Part shown: piece after piece, positions 52,227-59,997 of the stretch
Layout of the letters: each line of letters starts with the position of its first letter
How positions within the stretch are numbered: position 1 is the first letter of the stretch
Assembly: GCF_035956715.1 (NCBI RefSeq)
Contig: NZ_CP108381.1
Coordinates: forward strand, 6,170,001-6,234,000
DNA: 64,000 bases
Direction of reading: 5' to 3'
Origin: Nocardia sp. NBC_01329
GTDB taxonomy: Bacteria; Actinomycetota; Actinomycetes; Mycobacteriales; Mycobacteriaceae
The notes under the pieces: model-generated
Databases searched by the model: none
What the model was told of the DNA's origin: nothing
What the model saw: the letters and a program-made list of their open reading frames with translations, nothing else
Program-made: the position numbers and the translations under genes

Positions 52227-53132
52227 TCAGGCATTCGTGTCGGCGAGTTCGCGGATAGCGGCCGAGAGTGGTTGCCATACGTGCGCGGGTAGGTCGTGTC
52301 CGGTTTCGGGCAGCAGGAGCAGACGCGCGCCGGCGATCCGCGACGCGATGACATGGGCGGCGCTGGTTTTGATCAGCGGATCGTCTTCGCCGTGTACCAC
52401 CAGGGTGGGTTGGGTGATCTCGCTGATCGCCGGACCGCTCCATTGGGCGCCGATCTGCCGACTCTGCGCTTCCTGGTCGTGAATCCCGCTGTCGGGGTTG
52501 AGTTCCAAACCTGCTCGCACGGCGGCCTCGTCGAATTCACGGTTCGGGGAGGACAGCAGTTTCGCTACCGCGACGCCCGCATCGACCGCACCTTCCCGGG
52601 TGTCGGGGAATTTCACCCGCGCGAACTTCGCCAGCGTGCCCAACCGGATGTAGCGCAATGTGCGCAGGCCGGTGACATCACCCGGAACGGCATCCACCGA
52701 AATGAGGGAACGTACTCGACCGGGGTGCCGCAGGGCGATGCGCTGCGCGACCGCCCCACCGAGGGACACCCCGAGCAGATGTGCCGAACTCCAGCCCAGT
52801 TCATCGAGCACGGCCGTCGCGTCGTCTGCCACGTCTTCGGCGGTGTAGGCCTCACCGCGTCGCGTCAACAGCGCGGCGATCGGGTTCCGGACCGCGATCG
52901 GTGGCAGATGGGTCGATTCGCCGCCGTCGCGTTGGTCGTATCGCGCCACGGCGAACCCGTGCTCGGCCAACTGCTCGCAGAAACCATCAGGAAGCCAGTG
53001 CCGACCTGCGCCCAATCCGGTGACGATCAGCAAGGGTTCTCCACCGAGCTCTGGCATGAACTCATCGAAAGCGAGGCGCACCGCCCCGTTCTGCGCCCAC
53101 CGCCGCGGTCCCCATGCTTCACCGGCTGACAT
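52227..53132 (-). CDS. Alpha/beta hydrolase
   Basis: A 301-aa cytoplasmic hydrolase: LLIVTGLGAGRHWLPDGF, RYDQRDGGEST (aromatase-type hydrolases), the nucleophile in LLGVSLGGAVAQR, the acid in LVVHGEDDPLIKT and His in LPETGHDLPAH. The DxRDxGxS arrangement is as in aclacinomycin methylesterase-like enzymes (RdmC). GGAGG lies 6 nt before the ATG. It is divergent from a TetR gene with one palindrome between, so it is probably that regulator's target. Confidence 0.87.
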   Translation of the reverse strand: MSAGEAWGPRRWAQNGAVRLAFDEFMPELGGEPLLIVTGLGAGRHWLPDGFCEQLAEHGFAVARYDQRDGGESTHLPPIAVRNPIAALLTRRGEAYTAEDVADDATAVLDELGWSSAHLLGVSLGGAVAQRIALRHPGRVRSLISVDAVPGDVTGLRTLRYIRLGTLAKFARVKFPDTREGAVDAGVAVAKLLSSPNREFDEAAVRAGLELNPDSGIHDQEAQSRQIGAQWSGPAISEITQPTLVVHGEDDPLIKTSAAHVIASRIAGARLLLLPETGHDLPAHVWQPLSAAIRELADTNA

Positions 53133-53152
53133 CTCGAACCTCCATTAATAGC

Positions 53153-53163
53153 GTTCACTGAAC
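53153..53163. promoter_or_regulatory. Candidate TetR operator
   Basis: GTTCA-C-TGAAC is a perfect 11-bp inverted repeat in the 83-bp gap between the hydrolase and the TetR gene. Its place between divergent promoters fits a repressor site. Confidence 0.4.
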
Positions 53164-53215
53164 TCAGTTTTAGAATAGGGCACAGCCGACACCGGCGAGT
53201 AGAGGGGTATGGCGA

Positions 53216-53911
53216 ATGGCACAGTCCGGGAAAGCCGGGCCGACAGTGTGGGAACGTACGGACGGCAGGCGCGGGCCCGCCCCATCGCACAGCCGGAACG
53301 ACCTTGCCGCCGCCGCGATCGAGCTGGCCGGCCACGGCGGTTTGGCCGCGGTATCCACGCGCCGGATCGCGGAGAAGCTGGGCGTGAGCCAGTCTGCCCT
53401 GTACCGCTACGTGTCGAGTCGTGACGACGTACTCGACCTCATGGTCGATGCCGCCGCCGGCGAGATAGATCTCGATCCACCGCCCAGCGGCACGGCGATC
53501 GACGACCTCACCGCCTTGGCGATCCGGGCTAAGAACGTCCACGTGAAATACCCGTGGCTGCTCGACATCCCGGTCGAGCCGTTACGCGTGGGACCGCACG
53601 GAATCCGATATCTCGAATACGCGCTGGAGGCGATGAAAACCGTCGACCTGCCCGGGCTGATCAAATTACAAGCGATCGCCGCGCTCAACGCGCTCGTCCA
53701 ACAGCTCACCCGCGCCGAGGTCGGTGACCGGGCGGCCGACCGGTCGCGGCGTGCCGCCCAGGCGGCCTACCTTCACAAAACCGCGGAGAAAGGCGACCAT
53801 CCCCACCTCGCGGCAGCGTTGGGGACCTCGAACCACGACACCGGCCCGCCGGGCGACATATTCGAACTCGTAGTACGCCGAGCTCTCGAGGGTCTGCTGG
53901 CACCGGACTGA
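53216..53911 (+). CDS. TetR/AcrR family transcriptional regulator
   Basis: A 231-aa TetR protein. Residues 27-75 form the HTH: DLAAAAIELAGHGGLAAVSTRRIAEKLGVSQSALYRYVSSRDDVLD (core STRRIAEKLGVSQSALYRYV). The ligand domain resembles TetR_C (KNVHVKYPWLLDI). AGAGGGG lies 8 nt before ATG 53216. It likely represses itself and the divergent hydrolase through the palindrome at 53153. Confidence 0.88.
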   Translation: MAQSGKAGPTVWERTDGRRGPAPSHSRNDLAAAAIELAGHGGLAAVSTRRIAEKLGVSQSALYRYVSSRDDVLDLMVDAAAGEIDLDPPPSGTAIDDLTALAIRAKNVHVKYPWLLDIPVEPLRVGPHGIRYLEYALEAMKTVDLPGLIKLQAIAALNALVQQLTRAEVGDRAADRSRRAAQAAYLHKTAEKGDHPHLAAALGTSNHDTGPPGDIFELVVRRALEGLLAPD

Positions 53912-53970
53912 AAGGACCACGCCTCGGCTACGTGCCCTCCCGTCCTGTGCGGGGAGCCCGGGCGTAACGG

Positions 53971-54843
53971 TCAGATGCCCAGCCAGAGGGCAACGGCCGA
54001 AAGGACGGACCAGGCGAGCAGCGCCAGACCCGAATCGCGGAGGGCGGGGATCAACGCCGATCCGTCCCGGTTCGCCCGGACAGGGGCGTTCGCGCGTACC
54101 GCCAGGGGGACGGCGAGCAGGCCGGCCAAGGCCCATGGGGTGCGGGCCACCAGTGCCAGGGTCATCAGGAACGGGACCACCAACAGCACCAGGTGCAGGA
54201 CGCGGGTGCGGGTATCGCCCAGTTTCACCGCCAGTGTCGTCTTACCTGTCTCGGTGTCGGTGGGGATATCGCGGAGGTTGTTGGCCACAAGTACCGCGCT
54301 GGAGAACGCGCCGACCCCGACCGCCAGCGCAACCCCGGCCCAATCGATCCGGAGTGCTTGGACATACTGCGTGCCCAGTACCGCCACCAGGCCGAAGAAG
54401 ACGAAAACAGCGATCTCGCCGAAACCGCTGTAGCCGTAGGGTTTGCTGCCGCCTGTGTAGAACCAGGCGCCGGCCAGGCATATCGCGCCGACCGACAGCA
54501 GCCACGGGGCCGACAACAGCGCGAGCACCAGCCCCAGAAACGCGCCGATCGCGAGGCTCGCGACCGCCGCGCGCCGCACCGCCGTGGGGGAGGCCACTCC
54601 GGAACCGACCAGCCGCAACGGGCCGACGCGTTCGTCGTCGGTGCCGCGGATACCGTCGGAATAGTCGTTGGCGTAGTTGACGCCGATGATCAAGGCCATC
54701 GAAACACCCAAGGCGAGTAGCGCTTTCCACCACTGCGCACCGTCGATGGCGGCCGCGGCGCCGGTACCGGCCACGACCGGGGCGATCGCGTTCGGCAGAG
54801 TTCTGGGCCGGGCGCCCTCGATCCATTGTGCTGCGGTAGCCAT
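53971..54843 (-). CDS. menA: 1,4-dihydroxy-2-naphthoate polyprenyltransferase MenA
   Basis: MenA (290 aa) attaches the prenyl chain to 1,4-dihydroxy-2-naphthoate in the membrane. [20 protein letters not shown] begins the UbiA fold; the first Asp-rich motif is [17 protein letters not shown] and the second [14 protein letters not shown]. About eight hydrophobic helices are visible. It is leaderless-looking: TAGGCT lies 6 nt before the ATG. M. tuberculosis has it at the same relative place (Rv0534c). Confidence 0.95.
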   Translation of the reverse strand: MATAAQWIEGARPRTLPNAIAPVVAGTGAAAAIDGAQWWKALLALGVSMALIIGVNYANDYSDGIRGTDDERVGPLRLVGSGVASPTAVRRAAVASLAIGAFLGLVLALLSAPWLLSVGAICLAGAWFYTGGSKPYGYSGFGEIAVFVFFGLVAVLGTQYVQALRIDWAGVALAVGVGAFSSAVLVANNLRDIPTDTETGKTTLAVKLGDTRTRVLHLVLLVVPFLMTLALVARTPWALAGLLAVPLAVRANAPVRANRDGSALIPALRDSGLALLAWSVLSAVALWLGI

Positions 54844-54855
54844 CTCCGCAGCCTA
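54844..54855 (-). promoter_or_regulatory. Leaderless promoter of menA
   Basis: TAGGCT (rc of 54850-54855) lies 6 nt upstream of the menA ATG with no Shine-Dalgarno between. Confidence 0.5.
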
Positions 54856-55008
54856 ATGCGCGCGTCCGGGTGAGGTTCATCCACAGATCACGCGGAAAAC
54901 GCTACTTGCCGGATCGGACTGTCGGGGGCATCCTCGACAGCGTTGGACTGATCTTCCCCTCGGTGGGCAGTCGCCCGCCGAGGCCTATACGGAGGAGAGG
55001 AGCCCACC

Positions 55009-55296
55009 ATGGCCCAACGTGACAAACTGCCCCGGACGACCGACCCCGGCACCTTCGACGCGGTACCCGAAGCCGATCGGGCCGAACAGGCAGCACCGGC
55101 CTACCCCGACGACGCCCCGTACACCGATATCGATCCCCGTTCGGTTCCCGAGGGTATGCCGATACCCGACGAACCCGCCCTGGTCGGCGGTGGCAGCGAC
55201 GAGTGGTACGCGAATCCGGTCGATATCGCGGAACAGGCCATCCCGGTTCCGCTGGGCGACGACTACGACAGCGACACGGGCGACGACGAACTCTGA
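55009..55296 (+). CDS. Small acidic disordered protein of unknown function
   Basis: A 95-aa protein with many Asp/Glu/Pro and no predicted fold: TTDPGTFDAVPEADRAE, DIDPRSVPEGMPIPDEPALVGGG, DEWYANPVDIAEQAIPVP and DDYDSDTGDDEL at the end. A very strong Shine-Dalgarno (GGAGGAGAGGAG) lies 6 nt before the ATG, which argues for high translation. No family recognised. It stands between menA and menE, which read away from and toward it. Confidence 0.7.
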   Translation: MAQRDKLPRTTDPGTFDAVPEADRAEQAAPAYPDDAPYTDIDPRSVPEGMPIPDEPALVGGGSDEWYANPVDIAEQAIPVPLGDDYDSDTGDDEL

Positions 55297-55340
55297 TCCG
55301 GCGAGCTCGGTCCGCGGCGGTACCGTCGCGGACCGCTCGA

Positions 55341-56507
55341 TCAGGACGCCGACCCGGCCGACAGCTGCCTGCGCAGTGCGCCGCGATCGGGTTTACCCGG
55401 GCCGAGCAGCGGGATCTCATCGACGAGGGTGAGTTCGCGCGGTACCGCCACGGCGTCCAGCTCGGCCAGTACGTGCTCGCGAATCCCGTCCAGGGTGGGC
55501 GGCGTGGTACCCGGTGCGGGCACCACTGCCACAGCGACCCGCTGACCCAGCCGATCGTCGGGCAATCCGAGAACCACACATTCGGCGACGGCGGGATGCG
55601 TTGCCAGCACCGCTTCCACGACCTGCGGGATCACCAGCAGCCCGCCGGTGCTGATGGCCTCGTCCAGCCGGCCGAGGACCCGGAGCACACCGTCGGAGAA
55701 GACCCCCGCGTCGTCGGTGTGGAACCAGCCCGGCTCGGCGAAAGCCGGATGGTCGGGCATGTTGCGGTAACCGGCGGCGAGCATATCGCCGCCGAGCAGA
55801 ATGCGGTCATCCTCGATTCGCACCTGCGTCCCGGTCAGCGGGGCCCCGTCGTAGACGCAGCCGCCGCAGGTCTCGCTCATCCCGTAGGTGCGCACGACAT
55901 TGATCCCGGCATCCCTTGCCCGTTCGTAGATCGGGGCGGGAATCGCGGCACCACCGATCAGCACCGCGTCCAGCTCGGCCAGCGCGGCTGTCGAGGCGGG
56001 GGCTTCCAGCACTTTGATCAACTGGGTCGGGACCAGTGAGGTGTATCGGCGTTCACCGCGCATACCCGCGATCGCACCGGCCAGTGCCTCGGGCAGGAAA
56101 CCCCCGGAGACATCGACCACGGTCGGCTCGGTACCCGCCAGCAGCGACCGCAGCAGCACCTGCAATCCGGCGATGTGATGGGTGGGCAGGGCGAGCAACC
56201 AACTACCCGGGCCGCCGAGACGCTCATGGGTGCCATCACCGCTGGCCCGCAACGCATCCGCGGTCAGCATGGCGCCCTTCGGGACCCCTGTGGTGCCGGA
56301 GGTCGTGACCACCAGCGCGATCTCGTCGCCGATCGGCTCCCCGGGAGCGAGCGCGTCACCCAAACGGCGGGCTTCGCGCCGATCGCTCGTCGGCACCGGC
56401 AACCAGGCCGCCGAACCACTGCCGTCGAGCACCTGTCGCAGGTGAGGCAGCACATCACTGACTCCGCTACCCGTGGGTATGGGCAGAGTACGCAAGGTTT
56501 TGGTCAT
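55341..56507 (-). CDS. menE: O-succinylbenzoate-CoA ligase MenE
   Basis: MenE (388 aa) makes O-succinylbenzoyl-CoA, the substrate of MenB. ANL adenylating motifs: ALVVTTSGTTGVPKGAML (P-loop), THHIAGLQVLLRSL, RTYGMSETCGGCVYDG, WFHTDDAGVF and GRLDEAISTGGLLV; the catalytic Lys is in GPGKPDRGALRR. It is shorter than ordinary acyl-CoA ligases, as in other actinobacterial MenE. The upstream 296 bp (56508-56803) hold no recognisable gene. Confidence 0.94.
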   Translation of the reverse strand: MTKTLRTLPIPTGSGVSDVLPHLRQVLDGSGSAAWLPVPTSDRREARRLGDALAPGEPIGDEIALVVTTSGTTGVPKGAMLTADALRASGDGTHERLGGPGSWLLALPTHHIAGLQVLLRSLLAGTEPTVVDVSGGFLPEALAGAIAGMRGERRYTSLVPTQLIKVLEAPASTAALAELDAVLIGGAAIPAPIYERARDAGINVVRTYGMSETCGGCVYDGAPLTGTQVRIEDDRILLGGDMLAAGYRNMPDHPAFAEPGWFHTDDAGVFSDGVLRVLGRLDEAISTGGLLVIPQVVEAVLATHPAVAECVVLGLPDDRLGQRVAVAVVPAPGTTPPTLDGIREHVLAELDAVAVPRELTLVDEIPLLGPGKPDRGALRRQLSAGSAS

Positions 56508-56803
56508 GGCCGCGCCTTGTCCCCGGCACGCCGGAAGGCCGTGATTCGCTCACTGCGCTCGATCACGGCAGCGATGGTGTCACGTCCGCTGGAGAGCGGA
56601 TAGCAGGAGTCGATGCTGCCGGAACAAGGGGACGGAGCCGACTTATCGGATGGGGCTGGGCCAGGCATGAGACTGCGATTCACTCGTCGGACGGTACGAA
56701 AGCGGTCGCACCGGGCGTCGGTGATCGGGCGGCCATCCGATCGTATCGTCGCCCGGAGGACCCAGGGTTGGCAACCCGGCAGAAAACTCCCACCCGCACC
56801 GGA

Positions 56804-57187
56804 TCAACGGTTGTCCCGCCGGATCGGATGATCCTCCGGCACCTCGACCAGCACGATCGGCACTCCGTCCGGGTCCGTCAACCACATTTCGACCAACCCC
56901 CACGGCTCGGTCACCGGTGCCCGGTCGATCGCCACGCCGTTGATCGTGAGCTCCACCGCCACTGCTGCCACATCACGCACCTGCAACCAGACCGCCCCGG
57001 AAAAACCCCGCGGACCCGAACCGGAACCCCCGTGCCCCGCCACCTCGATCAGTGACTGCCCGGCGAAGAAAACCGTTCCGCCCGGGTACTCGCGATAGAT
57101 CGCCAAGCCCAGCGAGTCCCGGTAGAAAGCGAGGGTCGTCGCGTAGTCCCGGGGACGGAGGATGATGCGGCTGCTGAGGATGTCCAT
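56804..57187 (-). CDS. VOC family (glyoxalase/bleomycin-resistance) protein
   Basis: A 127-aa VOC-fold protein equivalent to Rv0546c: SSRIILRPRDYATTLAFYRDSLGL, FFAGQSLIEVAGHGG, and WGLVEMWLTDPDGVPIVLVEVPEDHP with the C-terminal Glu metal ligand. The metal set His/Glu is incomplete by eye, so enzymic activity is not certain. TAGACT lies 8 nt before the ATG, with no Shine-Dalgarno. Conserved position near menB. Confidence 0.88.
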   Translation of the reverse strand: MDILSSRIILRPRDYATTLAFYRDSLGLAIYREYPGGTVFFAGQSLIEVAGHGGSGSGPRGFSGAVWLQVRDVAAVAVELTINGVAIDRAPVTEPWGLVEMWLTDPDGVPIVLVEVPEDHPIRRDNR

Positions 57188-57201
57188 CGACGCAGAGTCT
57201 A
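57188..57201 (-). promoter_or_regulatory. Leaderless promoter of the VOC gene
   Basis: TAGACT (rc of 57196-57201) lies 8 nt before the ATG at 57187; the same hexamer precedes hemB. Confidence 0.45.
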
Positions 57202-57331
57202 GGTGCGTGAAGGCGACGTCGTGTCCGATTTGCGTTGGTGGGTGAATGGGGGCGGAGAGGGCTCATATGGCTGCGGTGAGCTCGCCTTTGTTCCGGCGGG
57301 TTCCTCGGTTTCGTATCGCCGGCAAACCTCG

Positions 57332-57373
57332 TGTGGGCGCCGCAAATAAACCATGTGGGCGCCGCAAATAAAC
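57332..57373. repeat. Two 20-bp direct repeats after menB
   Basis: TGTGGGCGCCGCAAATAAAC occurs at 57332-57351 and 57354-57373. Read on the menB strand, the second becomes TGTGTTTATTTGCGGCGCC, starting 3-4 nt after the menB stop; its TGTGTTTATTTGC is identical to the sequence after the thioesterase stop at 18083. Probably a 3'-end element of unknown action. Confidence 0.8.
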
Positions 57374-57378
57374 ACAGC

Positions 57379-58272
57379 TCAGAAGTACCAGGGGTATGGC
57401 GTCCAGTCCGGTGCTCGCTTTTCCAGGAACGAGTCGCGGCCCTCGACTGCCTCGTCCGTCATATATGCCATCCGCGTCGCTTCTCCGGCGAACAACTGCT
57501 GTCCTACCAGTCCGTCGTCGGCGAGGTTGAAAGCGTATTTGAGCATGCGCTGGGCTTGGGGGGATTTCCCGTTGATCGCCGCGGCCCATTCCAGGGCGAC
57601 GTTCTCCAGTTCGGCGTGGTCGACCACTTCGTTGACGGCGCCCATGGCGTGCATGTCCTCGGCTGTGTAGGTACGGCCCAGGAAGAAGATCTCGCGGGCG
57701 AATTTCTGGCCGACGAGTTTGGCGAGGTAGGCGCTGCCGTAGCCGCCGTCGAAGCTGCCCACATCGGCATCGGTTTGTTTGAAGCGGGCGTGTTCACGGC
57801 TGGCGAGGGTGAGGTCGCAGACGACGTGCAGGCTGTGGCCGCCGCCGGCGGCCCAGCCGTTGACCAGGGCGATCACGACTTTGGGCATGAATCGGATGAG
57901 TCGCTGGACTTCCAGGATGTGGAGCCGTCCGGCGCGGGCCTTGTCCACCGTGTCGGCGGTGTCGCCGCTGGCGTACTGGTAGCCGCTGCGGCCGCGGATG
58001 CGCTGGTCGCCGCCGGAGCAGAACGCCCAGCCGCCGTCTTTGGGGCTGGGGCCGTTGCCGGTGAGCAGGACGGCGCCGACATCGGCTGTCGTCCGGGCGT
58101 GTTCGAGTACGGCGAAGAGTTCGTCGACTGTGTGTGGCCGGAAGGCGTTGCGTACTTCGGGGCGGTCGAACGCGATCCGGACGGTGCCCTGGTCGATGTG
58201 GCGGTGGTAGGTGATATCGGTCAGATTCTCGAACCCGGCCACGTCGCGCCACAGCGTCGGATTGAACGTCAT
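57379..58272 (-). CDS. menB: 1,4-dihydroxy-2-naphthoyl-CoA synthase MenB
   Basis: MenB (297 aa) closes the second ring of menaquinone from O-succinylbenzoyl-CoA (crotonase fold). RIAFDRPEVRNAFRPHTVDEL, FCSGGDQRIRGRSGYQY (oxyanion and CoA region), VNGWAAGGGHSLHVVCDLTLA and QTDADVGSFDGGYGSAYLA with the catalytic Asp are as in M. tuberculosis MenB; it ends APDWTPYPWYF. Confidence 0.96.
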   Translation of the reverse strand: MTFNPTLWRDVAGFENLTDITYHRHIDQGTVRIAFDRPEVRNAFRPHTVDELFAVLEHARTTADVGAVLLTGNGPSPKDGGWAFCSGGDQRIRGRSGYQYASGDTADTVDKARAGRLHILEVQRLIRFMPKVVIALVNGWAAGGGHSLHVVCDLTLASREHARFKQTDADVGSFDGGYGSAYLAKLVGQKFAREIFFLGRTYTAEDMHAMGAVNEVVDHAELENVALEWAAAINGKSPQAQRMLKYAFNLADDGLVGQQLFAGEATRMAYMTDEAVEGRDSFLEKRAPDWTPYPWYF

Positions 58273-58342
58273 GGGGTGATTACATCAGGCTCGCAGGCGG
58301 TGTCGGCGGGCCGTTGAGTTCACCACATATGAGCCGGAATAT

Positions 58343-58377
58343 TTGGACGGCGTATAACCCAGGGTTACGGTGCGTAT
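58343..58377 (+). promoter_or_regulatory. Leaderless promoter with -35 of the PaaI-like thioesterase gene
   Basis: TTGGAC (58343-58348), 17 bp, TACGGT (58366-58371), 6 nt, ATG 58378. This is the clearest complete leaderless promoter in the window. Confidence 0.6.
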
Positions 58378-59064
58378 ATGAGCGAGCAGACGCAACCGGC
58401 GATCGACGACAGCGCTGTCGACGGAGATCGGCCCGCGCAGGACCGGTCAGCGCCCGAGGAATACGAGCGGCACGGTGGGTTCCCGAAGATCACCCCGGCC
58501 CGGGTCGGGCCGGAATTCGGCGAATTCGTCGAGGCCATGCGCACGCTCCAGGACCTCGCTGTTTCCGCGGACGCCCCCGACGACGTATTCAGGGCGGCGC
58601 GCGACCAGGTGAACGCGCTGGTCGATCTGCTCGAGCCCTACCGTGCGCCGGAACAGCAAGGCCCTGCGGGCCGGGCCGTCGAATTGCCCGGGCGCGGCAG
58701 CCTGCTCCTGCTGCCCTGGCACACGGTCTCGGCCGGACCCGACGGCATCGTGATGAAGGGCGTGTTCCGCCGCTTCCACCTCGGTGGCAACTCCGCCGCG
58801 CACGGCGGCGTCCTGCCCCTACTGTTCGATGACCTGTTCGGGATGACAGTGCACTACGCCGGCCGTCCGATCAGCCGGACCGCCTTCCTGCACGTGAACT
58901 ACCGCAAGGTGACTCCGCTGGATACGCCGCTGACGGTCCGCGGCCGGGTCGAGCGTATCGAGGGTCGTAAAACCTTCATCAGTGCCGAACTCGTCGATGA
59001 GCAAGGCACCGTGCTGGCGGATAGTGAAGGGCTGATGGTTCAACTTCTGCCCTGGCAGCCGTGA
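58378..59064 (+). CDS. PaaI-type hot-dog thioesterase
   Basis: A 228-aa protein. The N-terminal 100 residues are polar with an amphipathic helix (FGEFVEAMRTLQDLA). The hot-dog domain has NSAAHGGVLPLLFDDLFGMTVH, FLHVNYRKVTPLDTPL and KTFISAELVDEQGTVLADSEGLM, of the PaaI/4HBT family with the conserved catalytic-helix Asp. Its divergent position to menB makes a role as 1,4-dihydroxy-2-naphthoyl-CoA hydrolase conceivable, but this is inference from location only. Confidence 0.8.
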   Translation: MSEQTQPAIDDSAVDGDRPAQDRSAPEEYERHGGFPKITPARVGPEFGEFVEAMRTLQDLAVSADAPDDVFRAARDQVNALVDLLEPYRAPEQQGPAGRAVELPGRGSLLLLPWHTVSAGPDGIVMKGVFRRFHLGGNSAAHGGVLPLLFDDLFGMTVHYAGRPISRTAFLHVNYRKVTPLDTPLTVRGRVERIEGRKTFISAELVDEQGTVLADSEGLMVQLLPWQP

Positions 59065-59206
59065 TCGGTCGTCCCGGCGGATCGCCGTCGCGGCGTCACC
59101 GACGGGACTTCCCTTTCCGGTGGCCCGGGGACCGCACGATATCGCCCGGTCGCGAAGCCGGGGCGCTGTTCAGCGCGTTCCGGTCGAGCCGAATGATCCA
59201 GCCGCG

Positions 59207-59234
59207 TAACACTTCCGTGGTTGCGGAGGTGTTA
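59207..59234. other. 11-bp hairpin upstream of DUF6918-like gene
   Basis: TAACACTTCCG-TGGTTG-CGGAGGTGTTA forms an 11-bp stem with one wobble. It lies 143 nt after the thioesterase stop and 105 nt before the next start. It has no T-run, so operator or RNA structure are both open. Remaining intergenic sequence (59065-59338) otherwise shows a TATAGT hexamer at 59289-59294. Confidence 0.5.
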
Positions 59235-59338
59235 TCTCCGTCTGTTGCTTACCCATGCGGGGCGGGAAGGACTCTTGTGGATGGTGCGTATAGTTGCGTT
59301 GCCCGTCCATACGAGTTCTGATCCGGAGGATCCTTAAA

Positions 59339-59785
59339 TTGGTTGCAGCACTGTCTGAATCACTGCTTGACGAGACTACGCGCCCGGCCTTCCTTGCCGA
59401 CGCCGTCCAGGTCCTGGATGCCGAAGTCTCTGATAAAGGTGGTGCGTCGGGTCTCGCCGTGAAGGGTGGGTACGCGGCGGTGAAGAAGATCAGCCCGTCC
59501 ATCGTGCCCGACGCACTGGAATCGCTGGCGCCCAAGCTGCTCGAGCAGCTTCAGCCGTACTGGGGTGAATTCCAGGCCGGCGGTACCGGCAGCTTCGGTG
59601 AGCTGCTCAGCTCCAAGGGTGACGAGGTCGCCGAATCCCTGCTGACCGTCACCGACGCGCGTGCCGCCTCCTCGAGCCGTCCGGCCCTGCAGAAGGTGTA
59701 CAACTCGATGCGTTCCTCGGCGAAGAAGAACGTGATCGAGGCGCTGCCGCGGCTCGGCGATCTGGTGCAGAAGCACGCCGGCTGA
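59339..59785 (+). CDS. Conserved DUF6918-like protein, TTG start
   Basis: A 148-aa helical protein: LSESLLDETTRPAFLADAVQVLD, VSDKGGASGLAVKGGYAAVKKI, PSIVPDALESLAPKLLEQLQPYW and VYNSMRSSAKKNVIEALPRLGDLVQKH. I recall this pattern as the DUF6918 family of mycolate-containing actinobacteria; the family name should be checked. Start is TTG 59339, because GGAGG lies 9 nt upstream and the family begins just there; there is no ATG or GTG at a suitable position. Function unknown. Confidence 0.8.
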   Translation: MVAALSESLLDETTRPAFLADAVQVLDAEVSDKGGASGLAVKGGYAAVKKISPSIVPDALESLAPKLLEQLQPYWGEFQAGGTGSFGELLSSKGDEVAESLLTVTDARAASSSRPALQKVYNSMRSSAKKNVIEALPRLGDLVQKHAG

Positions 59786-59997
59786 CCGACGTGTGATTCG
59801 GCCGCGCGTGTGCGCGGCACCCGGGGACCTCGACGGTGAGGTCCCCAACGGGGGAGTACACGGGGGTGATCGGAATCCGGCGCGCGGGCCCATCCGGGCG
59901 GAGCCGCCGGGTTCGTTTCCGCGGGGTTCCGCGACAACTCATGGGGTGTGAGCAGGCCGACGCAGACGTGGCGTCCGTGGTCTGACAGGCTGGAGGC

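Noticed and set aside
56508-56803. Short plus-strand frame (56613-56831) in the menE/VOC gap
   Set aside because: Arg-rich, no Shine-Dalgarno, no recognisable pattern; treated as empty intergenic sequence.
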